Of a DNA stretch of 64,000 nucleotides, positions 18,086 to 27,491 are shown one piece after another. Below the pieces are notes generated by a model. The model searched no databases, had not been told where the DNA came from, and saw only the letters and a program-made list of their open reading frames with translations. Within the stretch, counting starts at the first letter, position 1. Each line of letters begins with the position of its first letter. This DNA comes from Methylovirgula ligni (lineage in GTDB: Bacteria; Pseudomonadota; Alphaproteobacteria; Rhizobiales; Beijerinckiaceae), in contig NZ_CP025086.1 in NCBI RefSeq assembly GCF_004135935.1, positions 1-64,000 on the forward strand, in the 5' to 3' direction. The position numbers and the translations under genes are program-made.

Positions 18086-19189
18086 TTGAGACGCCTCCGC
18101 TCGATCGTTCTGCTTTTGTGCCTTGCCCTCCTCGGCGGTTGCAAAGCTGTTGTCCTCGATCCCTCCGGCGATGTCGCGCTTCAGCAGCGCAACGACCTGC
18201 TCGCCTCCGTGGGCCTGATGCTCCTCGTCATCGTCCCGGTCATGGTGCTGACCGTCCTCTTCGCCTGGCACTACCGGCAATCGAACACCTCGGCCCGCTA
18301 CGAGCCGGACTGGGATCACTCGACCCAACTCGAGCTCGTCATCTGGGGCTTCCCGCTGCTCATCATCATCGCCCTCGGGGCGCTCACCTGGATGGGCACG
18401 CACCTGCTCGACCCCTATCGGCCGCTCGACCGAATTGCCGAGGGCGAGCCTGTGCCGGCGAAAGCCAAGCCGGTTGAAGTCGAAGTCGTCGCGCTCGATT
18501 GGAAGTGGCTGTTCATCTACCCGCAATATGGCATCGCCACGCTCAATCAGGTCGCGGCGCCGGTCAACCAGCAGGTCGAATTCCGCATCACCTCGTCGAG
18601 CGTCATGAACGCCTTCTACATCCCCGCCATGGCCGGCATGATCTACGCCATGCCGGGCATGGAGACCGAACTCCATGCCGTGATAAACAAGACCGGGACT
18701 TTCGAGGGTTTTTCCGCGAATTACAGCGGCGATGGTTTCGCCGGCATGCACTTCCACCTCACCAGCCTCAGCGCCGGCGATTTCGACAAATGGGTCGCCA
18801 AAGTGAAGGCCGACGGCGGCGCGCTCGACCGCAACACCTATCTCGATCTCGAACGGCCAAGCCAGAACCTGCCGCCCAAGACTTACGGCACCGTCGATGC
18901 CAGCCTCTTCAAGCTTGCCGTCAATCAATGCGTCGATCCAGGCAAAATGTGCCACGACGAAATGATGGCGATTGATGCCAGGGGCGGCCTCGGCCTTGCC
19001 GGGATCAATAATGTGATGCCGCTCGTCTACGACAAATACGCTCGTCGCGGCATAGGGCCGATGCACGCCTATGTCGCCGCGCTCTGCCAACGCGGCAGCA
19101 CGACGGAGACCGCCGCCAGCGCAGCCGACCTCGCGCGCCAGATCAAGGCGCCGGTGCAACTGCCGTCATTGCAACCCGCCGCCGAATAG
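18086..19189 (+). CDS. cyoA: Cytochrome bo3 ubiquinol oxidase subunit II
   Basis: The product is 367 residues. The lipobox LLGGC marks it as a lipoprotein; two transmembrane helices and a periplasmic cupredoxin-like domain follow ([52 protein letters not shown]). The Cu-A ligands of cytochrome c oxidases are absent, as expected for a quinol oxidase. The C-terminal extension is Ala/Gln-rich. The start is TTG 18086 with AGGACGGGA upstream. It is the first gene of cyoABCD-surf1-regB-regA, all closely spaced. The 209-base spacer before it is the likely regulatory region. Confidence 0.95.
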   Translation: MRRLRSIVLLLCLALLGGCKAVVLDPSGDVALQQRNDLLASVGLMLLVIVPVMVLTVLFAWHYRQSNTSARYEPDWDHSTQLELVIWGFPLLIIIALGALTWMGTHLLDPYRPLDRIAEGEPVPAKAKPVEVEVVALDWKWLFIYPQYGIATLNQVAAPVNQQVEFRITSSSVMNAFYIPAMAGMIYAMPGMETELHAVINKTGTFEGFSANYSGDGFAGMHFHLTSLSAGDFDKWVAKVKADGGALDRNTYLDLERPSQNLPPKTYGTVDASLFKLAVNQCVDPGKMCHDEMMAIDARGGLGLAGINNVMPLVYDKYARRGIGPMHAYVAALCQRGSTTETAASAADLARQIKAPVQLPSLQPAAE

Positions 19190-19214
19190 CCCTCTCAAGG
19201 TAGCAACGCTCAAC

Positions 19215-21212
19215 ATGAACCCTACCCTTCAGCACGAAATCTTCGGCCGTCTCAGCCTCGACTCGATCCCCTATCACGAGCCGATCCTGGTCGGGACGTT
19301 TGTCGGTGTCGCGATCGGCGGCCTCCTCGTTCTTGGCGCCATTACCTATCTCGGCGCCTGGGGCTATCTCTGGAAAGAATGGTTCACCAGCGTCGATCAC
19401 AAGCGTATCGGCGTGATGTATATCGTGCTGGCCATCGTTATGCTGCTGCGCGGCTTCGCCGACGCGCTGATGATGCGTCTGCAGCAGGCTCTCGCCTCGG
19501 GCGGCGGCCAGGGCTATCTTCCGGCCCACCATTTCGATCAGGTGTTCACCGCGCATGGTGTCATCATGATCTTCTTCGTGGCGATGCCGCTCGTCACCGG
19601 ACTTTTCAACGTCGTGATGCCGCTGCAGATCGGCGCGCGCGACGTCTCCTTTCCGTTCCTGAACAGCTTCAGCTTCTGGATGACGGTGGCGGGCGCCATG
19701 CTCACCATGGTCTCGCTGTTCATCGGCGAATATGCGCGCACCGGCTGGCTGGCCTATCCGCCGCTTTCCGAGGCGGCCTACAGCGCCGATGTCGGCGTCG
19801 ATTATTACATCTGGGGCCTGCAGATCGCCGGTATCGGCACCCTGCTCTCCGGCATCAACATGATCTGTACGATCATCAAGATGCGGGCACCGGGCATGAC
19901 CTTGATGCGCATGCCGGTGTTCGTCTGGACGACGCTCTGCGCCAATGTTCTCATCGTCGCCGCCTTCCCGATCCTGACTGCCGTTCTCGCCCTGCTCGCC
20001 CTCGACCGTTATGTCGGGACGAATTTCTTCAGCAACGATCTCGGCGGCAACCCGATGATGTATGTGAACCTCATCTGGATCTGGGGCCACCCGGAGGTTT
20101 ACATCCTCATCCTGCCGGCCTTCGGCGTCTTTTCCGAGGTCACCGCGACCTTCACCGGCAAGCGCCTCTTCGGCTATACGTCGATGGTCTACGCGACGAT
20201 CGTCATCACCATCCTGTCCTACCTCGTCTGGCTGCATCACTTCTTCACGATGGGCTCGGGCGCGAGTGTGAACTCGTTCTTCGGCATCACCACCATGATC
20301 ATCTCGATCCCGACGGGCGCGAAGATGTTCAACTGGCTGTTTACCATGTATCGCGGCCGCATCCGCTTCGAAGTTCCGATGATGTGGACGGTCGCCTTCA
20401 TGCTGACCTTCGTCATCGGCGGCATGTCCGGCGTGATGCTGGCGGTGCCGCCGGCCGACTTTGTGCTGCACAACAGCCTGTTCCTCATCGCCCATTTCCA
20501 TAACGTCATCATCGGCGGCGTGGTGTTCGGCATGTTCGCCGGCATCTCCTATTGGTTCCCCAAGGCCTTCGGCTTCAGGCTCGATCCGTTCTGGGGCAAG
20601 ATGTCGTTCTGGTTCTGGGTCGTCGGCTTCTACTTCGCCTTCATGCCGATCTACCTGCTTGGCTTCATGGGCGTCACCCGGCGCCTACGGGTCATCGACG
20701 ATCCGTCGCTGCAGATATGGTTCGTCATTGCCGCCTTCGGCGCTGTGCTGATCTTCCTTGGCATCCTGAGCTTCATCGTTCAGATCGCCGTCAGCGTCGT
20801 AAACCGCGAAAAGCTGCGCGACCTGACGGGAGATCCCTGGAATGGGCGCACGCTGGAATGGTCGACCTCCTCGCCGCCGCCGGCCTATAACTTCGCCTTC
20901 ACCCCTGTCGTGCACGATATCGACGCCTGGTGGGACATGAAGCAGCATGGCTACGTGCGCCCGCTGACCGGCTTCAAGCCGATCCATATGCCGAAGAACA
21001 CCCCGGTCGGCCTCATTCTCGCCGTCCTGTCCATCGGCTTTGGCTTCGGCATGGTCTGGCACATCTGGTGGCTGGCGATCGGCGGCTTCGCGGCGGCCAT
21101 CGCGACCGGCATCGCCCATACCTTCAACTATCACCGTGATTATTACATCCCGGCGGATGAAGTCCTGCGCAAGGAAACCGAGCGCACCCGTCCCCTCTCG
21201 GCGAAGGTTTAG
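19215..21212 (+). CDS. cyoB: Cytochrome bo3 ubiquinol oxidase subunit I
   Basis: The product is 665 residues, the length of CyoB, with about 15 helices. This catalytic subunit reduces oxygen to water and pumps protons. Haem and copper ligands appear in [39 protein letters not shown] and HFHNVIIGG. The N-terminal [15 protein letters not shown] is typical. The ATG at 19215 lies 25 bases after cyoA. The frame remains open upstream, but that part is cyoA read in another frame. Confidence 0.97.
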   Translation: MNPTLQHEIFGRLSLDSIPYHEPILVGTFVGVAIGGLLVLGAITYLGAWGYLWKEWFTSVDHKRIGVMYIVLAIVMLLRGFADALMMRLQQALASGGGQGYLPAHHFDQVFTAHGVIMIFFVAMPLVTGLFNVVMPLQIGARDVSFPFLNSFSFWMTVAGAMLTMVSLFIGEYARTGWLAYPPLSEAAYSADVGVDYYIWGLQIAGIGTLLSGINMICTIIKMRAPGMTLMRMPVFVWTTLCANVLIVAAFPILTAVLALLALDRYVGTNFFSNDLGGNPMMYVNLIWIWGHPEVYILILPAFGVFSEVTATFTGKRLFGYTSMVYATIVITILSYLVWLHHFFTMGSGASVNSFFGITTMIISIPTGAKMFNWLFTMYRGRIRFEVPMMWTVAFMLTFVIGGMSGVMLAVPPADFVLHNSLFLIAHFHNVIIGGVVFGMFAGISYWFPKAFGFRLDPFWGKMSFWFWVVGFYFAFMPIYLLGFMGVTRRLRVIDDPSLQIWFVIAAFGAVLIFLGILSFIVQIAVSVVNREKLRDLTGDPWNGRTLEWSTSSPPPAYNFAFTPVVHDIDAWWDMKQHGYVRPLTGFKPIHMPKNTPVGLILAVLSIGFGFGMVWHIWWLAIGGFAAAIATGIAHTFNYHRDYYIPADEVLRKETERTRPLSAKV

Positions 21213-21215
21213 TTC

Positions 21216-21851
21216 ATGACGGCCCTGACCGATACTCTCGCGCCTGGTTCCCAGACGCCGATCTACTACGTCGCCGACGAGCACGCTCACGGCTCGGGCG
21301 GAAGCACGTATCTCGGCTTCTGGATCTACGTGATGAGCGACTGTCTCATCTTCGCGTCACTGTTTGCGACCTATGGCGTGCTCGGTGGCAATTATGCCGC
21401 CGGCCCCGCGCCCAAGGACATATTCGAACTGCCGATCGTCGCGATCAACACGACGATGCTGCTGCTCTCCTCCATCACCTATGGCTTCGCCATGCTGGCG
21501 ATGGAGCGCAACAAGGTCAGCGCGACGCTCAGCTGGCTGGTCGTCACCGCGCTCTTCGGCGCCGCCTTCGTCGGCATCGAGCTGCACGAATTCGCCGGCC
21601 TGATCCACGAGGGCGCGACGCCCCAGCGCAGCGCCTTCCTGTCGTCGTTCTTCACCCTGGTCGGAACCCACGGCCTGCACGTCACCTCCGGGCTTGTCTG
21701 GATGGTCGTCTTGATGACGCAGGTCGCCAGCAAGGGCCTCATCGCGGCCAACAAGCGCCGGCTCCTGTGCCTCAGCATGTTCTGGCACTTCCTCGACGTT
21801 GTCTGGATCGGCGTCTTCACCTTTGTTTATCTTCTCGGAGTGCTGCGATGA
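21216..21851 (+). CDS. cyoC: Cytochrome bo3 ubiquinol oxidase subunit III
   Basis: The product is 211 residues with five helices and matches Cyo[22 protein letters not shown] near the start, [25 protein letters not shown] fragments in the middle, and [33 protein letters not shown] at the end. It starts 3 bases after cyoB and ends in a 4-base ATGA overlap with cyoD, so the genes are translationally coupled. It is a non-catalytic, stabilising membrane subunit. Confidence 0.96.
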   Translation: MTALTDTLAPGSQTPIYYVADEHAHGSGGSTYLGFWIYVMSDCLIFASLFATYGVLGGNYAAGPAPKDIFELPIVAINTTMLLLSSITYGFAMLAMERNKVSATLSWLVVTALFGAAFVGIELHEFAGLIHEGATPQRSAFLSSFFTLVGTHGLHVTSGLVWMVVLMTQVASKGLIAANKRRLLCLSMFWHFLDVVWIGVFTFVYLLGVLR

Positions 21852-22228
21852 GCCTTGACGCCCATATCGACGACGCCGGACACGCGCACCACGACGATCA
21901 CGCGCACGGCACGCTGCAAAGCTATCTGATCGGCTTCGGTCTTTCCGTCATCCTGACCGCCATCCCCTTCTGGCTGGTGATGTCGGGTGTCATCGCCAAC
22001 AAGACGGTGACGGCACTGACGATCATGGCTTTCGCCGGCGTGCAGATCGTCGTGCACATCATCTATTTCCTGCACGTGGACTTCCGCTCCGAGCGGGGCT
22101 GGACGGCGATGGCACTCATCTTCACCGTCATCATCCTGTTCATCACGCTCAGCGGCTCGCTGTGGGTCATGTACCACCTCGACACGAACATGGCGCCGAC
22201 CCCCGCCGTGATGAGGGATATGCCGTGA
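21848..22228 (+). CDS. cyoD: Cytochrome bo3 ubiquinol oxidase subunit IV
   Basis: The product is 126 residues with three helices and a His/Asp-rich N-terminus ([15 protein letters not shown]). It has the CyoD features [23 protein letters not shown] and [14 protein letters not shown]. The ATG at 21848 overlaps the cyoC stop. No cyoE (haem O synthase) follows in this window; surf1 takes its place. Confidence 0.94.
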   Translation: MSLDAHIDDAGHAHHDDHAHGTLQSYLIGFGLSVILTAIPFWLVMSGVIANKTVTALTIMAFAGVQIVVHIIYFLHVDFRSERGWTAMALIFTVIILFITLSGSLWVMYHLDTNMAPTPAVMRDMP

Positions 22229-22995
22229 CGGCTGCGGGCGGCGCCAGACGCCGCCCGCTCCTCGCCCGACTTGGTCTTCTCACCCTCGTCTTTCTCGCCA
22301 TCGCCGGACTCACGGGGCTCGGCATCTGGCAACTTCATCGCCGCGTTTGGAAGCTCGACCTCATCGCCCGCGTCGATGGGCGGGTGCACGCCACGCCCAT
22401 CGCGGCCCCCGGGCCGGCTGATTGGCCCGCGATCACCGCAGCCAAAGACGAATATCTTCGCGTCCGCGTGGCCGGCCGCTTCCTGAACGACCGCGAAACC
22501 CTCGTCCAGGCCCTGACCGATCTCGGCGAAGGCTTCTGGGTGCTGACTCCGCTCCGGACCGACGAAGGATTCACCGTCCTCGTCAATCGCGGCTTCGTGC
22601 CGCCGGACCGGAGCGCGGCCGCGCAGCATAACGAGATCGCGGGGGAGACGAGCCTCATCGGCCTGCTGCGGATCAGCGAGCCCAAGGGCCGGTTTTTGCG
22701 CCCCAATGATCCGGCGCAGAATCGCTGGTATTCCCGCGATGTCGCCGCCATCGCCGCCGCCCGCGGCCTCAAGGATGTCGCGCCTTATTTTATCGACGCC
22801 GAGGCAAAAGGCGGCCCGAACGACTGGCCGCGCGCCGGCCTGACCGTGCTGAGCTTTCCCAACAACCACCTCGTCTATGCACTGACCTGGTTCAGCCTGG
22901 CTTTGATGTTGGCCGGCGTAACGCTCTATAATGTCCGGGAAGACTGGCGCAGACGGCGGCATGGCGCCGAAAACGCGGACGCCAGCGCCGGATAA
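22225..22995 (+). CDS. surf1: SURF1 family oxidase assembly protein
   Basis: The product is 256 residues with one helix at each end and a periplasmic middle. It carries the family signatures GIWQLHRRVWKLDLI, VRVAGRF, VLVNRGFVPP, LRISEPKG and the C-terminal NNHLVYALTWFSLALML. SURF1 helps insert haem into terminal oxidases. The GTG at 22225 overlaps the cyoD stop and has a GAGGGAT upstream. It is part of the cyo operon, so it probably serves the bo3 oxidase here. Confidence 0.92.
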   Translation: MTAAGGARRRPLLARLGLLTLVFLAIAGLTGLGIWQLHRRVWKLDLIARVDGRVHATPIAAPGPADWPAITAAKDEYLRVRVAGRFLNDRETLVQALTDLGEGFWVLTPLRTDEGFTVLVNRGFVPPDRSAAAQHNEIAGETSLIGLLRISEPKGRFLRPNDPAQNRWYSRDVAAIAAARGLKDVAPYFIDAEAKGGPNDWPRAGLTVLSFPNNHLVYALTWFSLALMLAGVTLYNVREDWRRRRHGAENADASAG

Positions 22996-22996
22996 A

Positions 22997-24373
22997 ATGT
23001 TAGCACGCGAAAAGCCGAGTATCGCAGACGACGGCATCGAAGATGCCGCCGCAATCGTGCGGCCGGCTGCGGCTGAACCTGCGACCGCGCCGCCGATCTC
23101 GAACGTCGCCAATCGCAAGAACATGCTTTTGCTGATCCAGTTTCGCTGGATCGCCGTGGTCGGGCAATTGATCACGATCGCGTTCGTGCAATATGGCCTC
23201 GGTATTCCGTTGCCGCTGCTGCCGATGATGGGCGTGATCGGCGCGCTGGTTCTGGTCAATCTCGCCAGCTTTGCGTGGCTGCGCCTGCATGACGAGATCA
23301 GCAGCGCCGCCCTGCTCCTGGTTTCGATGCTCGATGTCTTCGCGCTGACGGCGCAGCTCTGGCTCAGTGGCGGCGCGACCAACCCCTTCGTCTCGCTCTA
23401 CCTTCTGCAAGTGACGATGGCGGCGGTGCTGCTCGATGCCCAATCGACCTGGCTCATCGTCGCGCTTTCGTTCACCGGCTTCGTCGTCCTCGTCAGCTTT
23501 CACCATCCGTTGCCGATGCCGCGCCGTTGGGACGGCGACATGTTTTCTCTCCACATCCTCGGCATGCTCGTTTGCTTCATCATCAATGCGGCGCTGCTCG
23601 TCGTCTTCATCACCCGCATCTCCCGCAATCTGCGTGAGCGCGACAGCCGGCTGGCCGCGCTGCGGCAGAATGCGATCGAGGAGGATCATGTCGTCCGCAT
23701 CGGCCTGCTGGCGACGGGCGCGGCGCATGAACTGGGCACACCCCTCGCTTCACTCTCCGTCATTCTGGGCGACTGGCGGCGTATGCCCGCCATCAAGGCC
23801 AACGCGGAGATGAGTCAGGAAGTCGAGGAGATGCAGACCGCGGTCACCCGCTGCAAAGCCATCGTCACCGATATTCTGCTTTCCGCCGGCGAAGCGCGCG
23901 GCGAGGCGCCGGGGGTGACGACCGTGACCCAATTCCTCGACGATGTCGTGGCGAGCTGGCGGGCAGGACGCCCGGCGGCCGCACTCACCTATCAGAACAA
24001 ATTCGGCACCGACCTGCCCATCGTCTCGGATACGACGCTGAAGCAAATCGTCTTCAACGTGCTCGACAATGCCGCCGAGGCATCCCCTGCCTGGGTCAGC
24101 TTCACGGCCGCGCGCGACAAGGATGCCCTTGTCCTCGAGGTCAGCGACATCGGCCCCGGTTTCGCGCCGGACATCCTCGCCAATTTCGGCCGGCCCTACC
24201 AGTCGAGCAAAGGCCATCGCGGACGCGGCCTTGGGCTTTTCCTCGTGGTCAATGTGGTAAGAAAACTTGGCGGCACGGTCGAGGCGCGCAACCGCCCGAG
24301 CCGCGGCGCCAGCGTCATTTTACGTCTGCCGTTGATAGCCTTGGCGATTGGAGCGCCCCATCATGCCGAATAA
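22997..24373 (+). CDS. regB: RegB/PrrB/ActS-type redox sensor histidine kinase
   Basis: The product is about 458 residues with six N-terminal membrane helices. It carries GGATNPF (about 125-131), the heptad that binds ubiquinone in RegB. The H-box is GAAHELGTPLASLSV (phospho-His about 244), with the redox-responsive Cys of RegB conserved in TRCKAIV (about 286), then N-box NVLDNAAEASP and G-boxes DIGPGFAP and GRGLGLFLV. RegB relatives sense the quinone pool and oxygen and phosphorylate RegA. The ATG at 22997 starts one base after the surf1 stop; ATG 22931 would overlap surf1. It is co-transcribed with a terminal oxidase and followed by regA. Confidence 0.93.
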   Translation: MLAREKPSIADDGIEDAAAIVRPAAAEPATAPPISNVANRKNMLLLIQFRWIAVVGQLITIAFVQYGLGIPLPLLPMMGVIGALVLVNLASFAWLRLHDEISSAALLLVSMLDVFALTAQLWLSGGATNPFVSLYLLQVTMAAVLLDAQSTWLIVALSFTGFVVLVSFHHPLPMPRRWDGDMFSLHILGMLVCFIINAALLVVFITRISRNLRERDSRLAALRQNAIEEDHVVRIGLLATGAAHELGTPLASLSVILGDWRRMPAIKANAEMSQEVEEMQTAVTRCKAIVTDILLSAGEARGEAPGVTTVTQFLDDVVASWRAGRPAAALTYQNKFGTDLPIVSDTTLKQIVFNVLDNAAEASPAWVSFTAARDKDALVLEVSDIGPGFAPDILANFGRPYQSSKGHRGRGLGLFLVVNVVRKLGGTVEARNRPSRGASVILRLPLIALAIGAPHHAE

Positions 24374-24896
24374 GCGTCTGCTGATGATCGTTGAGGACGA
24401 TGCCGCTTTCGCCAATACGCTGAAGCGCTCGTTCGAGCGGCGCGACTATGATGTTCTGCACGCCGAGACGCTGGCCGGCGTGAACGCGCTGCTTGAGACG
24501 AAGACCCCCGGCTATGCGGTCGTCGACCTCAAGCTTGGCGGCGGCTCCGGCCTCTCCTGCGTCGAGGCGCTGCACGCGCACAGTCCCGACATGCTGATCG
24601 TCGTCCTCACCGGCTATGCCAGCATCGCCACCGCCGTCGAGGCGATCAAGCTCGGCGCCTGCCATTACCTCGCCAAGCCCTCGAATACCGACGACATCGA
24701 AGAAGCCTTCAAGAAATCGGACGGCAATGCCGAGGTGCCGCTGACGGAACGGCCGACCTCGATCAAGACGCTCGAATGGGAACATATCCACCGCACGCTG
24801 GTCGATGCCGACTTCAACATTTCCGAGACGGCGCGCCGGCTCGGCATGCACCGCCGCACGCTCGCCCGCAAACTCGAAAAGCGGCAGGTGAAATAG
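24363..24896 (+). CDS. regA: RegA/PrrA/ActR-type response regulator
   Basis: The product is 177 residues. A receiver domain (VEDDAAF, phospho-Asp55 in VVDLKLGGGSGL, VLTGYAS, LAKPSN) is joined through a proline-containing linker to a Fis-type helix-turn-helix. That helix-turn-helix ends in ISETARRLGMHRRTLARKL, the highly conserved RegA DNA-binding tail. It is the global redox regulator paired with RegB and controls respiration, photosynthesis or nitrogen-fixation genes in relatives. The ATG at 24363 overlaps regB by 11 bases and has GGAG nine bases upstream. Confidence 0.94.
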   Translation: MPNKRLLMIVEDDAAFANTLKRSFERRDYDVLHAETLAGVNALLETKTPGYAVVDLKLGGGSGLSCVEALHAHSPDMLIVVLTGYASIATAVEAIKLGACHYLAKPSNTDDIEEAFKKSDGNAEVPLTERPTSIKTLEWEHIHRTLVDADFNISETARRLGMHRRTLARKLEKRQVK

Positions 24897-24897
24897 G

Positions 24898-25533
24898 CTA
24901 CCAGCGCAGGAAGCGGCTGCCGGCCAGCGCGCCGACGCTCATCACGATCAGGATGGCGAGCGAATACCAGGTCGCGACAAAGAGCGGCGAATCGTCCGGG
25001 CAATGGGTGGCGTAAAGCGCCGCGCCGAATGCCCCCGCAAACAGGCCCGCAATGGCGCCCGCCAGCCCCGGATTCGCCGCCGCGCCGCGATGCAGCGCGA
25101 TTAGTGTGCCGACGAGCGGCGCCGCCGACATGAGCGGGATCAGCACGAGGCAGACGCGCGCATTATGGCCGATGAGCCGCGCGTGCCAGAGATCCGGCGG
25201 CAGCACGAGAAGCTCGATCACCACCGCCGCCGCCAGCACCAGCAGCAGCCCGATCAGGACATAGACGAGCGGGCGCGGATCGCCGCGCGGACGGGCCAAT
25301 TGCAACGCCAGCGGCCCGGCACAGGCGAAGACGGCGATGGGAAAAACGATCTTGAACAGAATCCGCGGCGCCGGCAGCAGCTCGGCAAGGTGCGGCCGCG
25401 GCCCGATCACCAGCGCATAGAAGATAAACGAAAGCACCATCCCTGGCAGGAAGCCATAGACGAGCGCCCGCGCCAGCGACAGGCGCGGCGTGTCATCGGC
25501 GGCAAGGCTGCGGATCAGATCATCCGTCTTCAT
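24898..25533 (-). CDS. nrsF: NrsF-type (DUF1109) membrane anti-sigma factor
   Basis: The product is 211 residues with about six membrane helices. The N-terminus starts with MKTDDLIRSLAAD, the cytoplasmic part that would hold the sigma factor. Late Cys and His residues occur in ARVCLVLIP and ATHCPDDSPL. Caulobacter NrsF holds SigF inactive until oxidants or metals such as copper act on its conserved cysteines. The ATG overlaps the sigF stop by 4 bases, so the pair is coupled. It lies one base from the convergent regA stop. Confidence 0.88.
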   Translation of the reverse strand: MKTDDLIRSLAADDTPRLSLARALVYGFLPGMVLSFIFYALVIGPRPHLAELLPAPRILFKIVFPIAVFACAGPLALQLARPRGDPRPLVYVLIGLLLVLAAAVVIELLVLPPDLWHARLIGHNARVCLVLIPLMSAAPLVGTLIALHRGAAANPGLAGAIAGLFAGAFGAALYATHCPDDSPLFVATWYSLAILIVMSVGALAGSRFLRW

Positions 25534-26087
25534 GCCGTGCCGCCTCCCTTGGTCCGTGCGGCGATCGCGGCAAGCCCGCGATGCAGGGCGACCCGCACGG
25601 CGCCTTGCGTCATCATCAGCTTCTCGGCCGCCTCGGGTATGGAATCGCCCGCGACCGCAATGGCTTGCACGACCTTGCGCTGGCCTTCCGGCAACGCGCC
25701 GAGCTGCCGGTCGATATAGACGCCGGCAAGGTCCGGCTCCGCATTATCCGACGCGAGGCTCTCGGAAAAATCGTCAATCGGCACGTCAATGTGCCGGCCG
25801 CGCCGCCGCAGCGCGTCGATGGTCTTGTGCCGCGCGATCGTGAAAACCCAGGGCGTGACCGGTGCGGTCTCGATCCAGGTCTGCCGTTTCAAATGGATGG
25901 CCAGCAAAATTTCCTGCACGATATCCTCGACATCGACGCTAGCCGAAGTGGAGCGCGCCAGCAGACGGCGCACAAAAGCCCGGAGCACCGGCGCCAATTC
26001 CCGGAGGAAACGCTGATAGGCCAGCGAATCCCCGGCATTGGCGGCGCGCAGGAGAGAACCCCACTCGCTGTTTCGGTCTGCGCGCAC
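25530..26087 (-). CDS. sigF: ECF sigma factor of the SigF/NrsF group
   Basis: The product is about 185 residues with region 2 (VDVEDIVQEILLAIH, later TPWVFTIARHKTIDALRRRGR) and region 4 (LPEGQRKVVQAIAVAGDSIPEAAEKL). I chose GTG 26087 because AGAGGGAGC lies directly upstream and the sequence after it (ADRNSEWGSLLRAANAGD) matches the start of SigF-type proteins. A 32-residue longer form would read through its own promoter. The gene is divergent from bufA, and both have GTAACG-N16-CGNAC promoters. In Caulobacter, SigF controls the bufferin operon and responds to copper or oxidants. Confidence 0.88.
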   Translation of the reverse strand: MRADRNSEWGSLLRAANAGDSLAYQRFLRELAPVLRAFVRRLLARSTSASVDVEDIVQEILLAIHLKRQTWIETAPVTPWVFTIARHKTIDALRRRGRHIDVPIDDFSESLASDNAEPDLAGVYIDRQLGALPEGQRKVVQAIAVAGDSIPEAAEKLMMTQGAVRVALHRGLAAIAARTKGGGTA

Positions 26088-26101
26088 GCTCCCTCTATGG
26101 C

Positions 26102-26129
26102 TGTTCGCAAAAGCCCCGCCGGGCGTTAC
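26102..26129 (-). promoter_or_regulatory. ECF-type promoter of sigF (autoregulation)
   Basis: On the minus strand GTAACG (26129-26124) and CGAACA (26107-26102) are spaced exactly 16 bases. This fits the Caulobacter SigF consensus GTAACC-N16-CGAA. The expected transcript start leaves a leader of only about 7-10 bases before the GTG at 26087, so the ribosome site is near the 5' end. Confidence 0.72.
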
Positions 26130-26187
26130 ATGCCTTTTTCGCTTAGTCTTGTCACGCCGTCGTGATTTAATTTTCCCCGGCATGCCC

Positions 26188-26215
26188 GTAACGCGCGGCC
26201 GCGCCGCGCCGTACC
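26188..26215 (+). promoter_or_regulatory. ECF-type promoter of the bufferin operon
   Basis: GTAACG (26188-26193) and CGTACC (26210-26215) have a 16-base spacer, the same layout as the promoter facing sigF. It lies 67 bases upstream of bufA. The -10 differs from the sigF one at two positions (CGTACC against CGAACA). Confidence 0.68.
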
Positions 26216-26282
26216 AAGGCTATGCGGGTGCCGGCCCGCCTCCAGATGTGTTGCCCTCAAATCAAGGCTCGGGGAGTTATTT

Positions 26283-26564
26283 ATGACCGCCAAATCTCTG
26301 TTGACCAAGGCCACGCTGGCCTCTTCGCTCGCCGCCGCCGTCGCGCTCGCCTCTGTTCAAGCGCAGGCGGACACCAAGAAGAGCGAGAAGTGCTTCGGCG
26401 TCGCGCTCAAGGGTCATAACGACTGCGCTGCCGGCGCCGGCACGACCTGCGCCGGGACGCAGCCGATCAATTACGACCGCCATTATTTCAAGCTCGTGCC
26501 CAAGGGCACCTGCACCACGATCAAGACGCCGCATGGCGCCGGCTCCCTGACCGAGAAATCCTGA
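26283..26564 (+). CDS. bufA: Bufferin precursor peptide (DUF2282, BufA-type RiPP)
   Basis: The product is 93 residues. A full Sec signal peptide ends near SVQAQA (residue 29). The mature part carries the four-cysteine bufferin core: Cys37 in [14 protein letters not shown], Cys48, Cys56 in TTCAGT and Cys77 in KGTC. In characterised bufferins the middle cysteines are converted by the MNIO enzyme to thiooxazole groups that bind copper in the periplasm. The ATG at 26283 has GGGGAG upstream. It is the first gene of bufA-bufB-bufC-doxX and lies downstream of an ECF-type promoter. Family membership is clear from the spacing of the cysteines. Confidence 0.92.
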   Translation: MTAKSLLTKATLASSLAAAVALASVQAQADTKKSEKCFGVALKGHNDCAAGAGTTCAGTQPINYDRHYFKLVPKGTCTTIKTPHGAGSLTEKS

Positions 26565-26572
26565 GGTCTACG

Positions 26573-26600
26573 CGGCGTGCGAGCCCGCGTTTGCACGCCG
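26573..26600 (+). promoter_or_regulatory. Intercistronic hairpin between bufA and bufB
   Basis: A perfect 8-bp stem CGGCGTGC/GCACGCCG with a 12-base loop lies 9 bases after the bufA stop and 21 bases before the bufB start. There is no T-run, so it is better explained as an mRNA stabiliser or partial attenuator. It could let the precursor be made in excess of the enzymes. Confidence 0.55.
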
Positions 26601-26621
26601 ACGTTCTCGCGGAAACCTGTC

Positions 26622-27488
26622 ATGACTCTTGCTCCGCTCCCCGCCGAAGTCGGCCTCAGTTTCAAGCCGCAACATTTTGCGGCGATCGCCGAGCAGCCGG
26701 CTGCGGTCGGCTTCTTCGAGGTCCACGCCGAGAATTATTTCGGCGCCGGCGGCGCGCCGCATGCTCAGCTTACGGCCTTGCGGCACGACTATGCGCTCTC
26801 GATTCACGGCGTCGGCCTTTCGATCGGCGGCAGCGGACCGCTCGACGGGGCGCATCTCGCGCGGCTGAAAGCGCTGTGCGAGCGCTATCAGCCCGAGAGC
26901 TTTTCCGAACATCTAGCCTGGGCCTCGCACCATGAGACTTTCTTCAACGATCTTCTGCCGCTGCCGCTGAACGAAACGAGTCTTGCCCGCGTCGCCGCGC
27001 ATGTCGATGAATTGCAGAGCACCTTGCAGCGTCGCGTGCTGATCGAAAACCCGGCAAGCTATCTCAGCTTTTCCGACGGCACGATCGCCGAACCGCAATT
27101 CCTCGCCGAGCTTGCGGCGCGGACCGGCTGCGGCCTCCTGCTCGACATCAACAATGTCTATGTCAGCGCCATCAATCTCGGCTTCGACCCGCAGGTCTAT
27201 CTCGACGCCTTCCCGCTCGGATATGTCGGCGAAATCCACCTCGCCGGCCATAGCGCGGCCACGGATGCCGAGGGCCGCGCCATGCTCATCGATACGCATG
27301 GCGCGCCGGTCGCCGATCCGGTCTTCGCGCTTCACCAACGCGTTCTCGCCCAAACCGGGCCGCTGCCGAGCCTGATCGAGCGCGACAACGACGTGCCTGA
27401 CTGGGCGAGCCTCGCCGCCGAGGCCGCGACGGCCGCCGCCTTTCTGCAAGCCGCGCGGACGAAAGCGCCAACCAATGAGGCGGCCTGA
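26622..27488 (+). CDS. bufB: MNIO family (DUF692) bufferin-modifying iron enzyme
   Basis: The product is 288 residues with a TIM-barrel fold. It carries the conserved metal-ligand set of multinuclear non-haem iron oxidases: [64 protein letters not shown] and LIERD. MNIO enzymes (as MbnB, or BufB1) use iron and oxygen to turn precursor cysteines into heterocycles. The ATG at 26622 is chosen at [14 protein letters not shown]; the longer reading starts inside the intercistronic hairpin. bufC begins 3 bases after its stop. Confidence 0.93.
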   Translation: MTLAPLPAEVGLSFKPQHFAAIAEQPAAVGFFEVHAENYFGAGGAPHAQLTALRHDYALSIHGVGLSIGGSGPLDGAHLARLKALCERYQPESFSEHLAWASHHETFFNDLLPLPLNETSLARVAAHVDELQSTLQRRVLIENPASYLSFSDGTIAEPQFLAELAARTGCGLLLDINNVYVSAINLGFDPQVYLDAFPLGYVGEIHLAGHSAATDAEGRAMLIDTHGAPVADPVFALHQRVLAQTGPLPSLIERDNDVPDWASLAAEAATAAAFLQAARTKAPTNEAA

Positions 27489-27491
27489 GCC

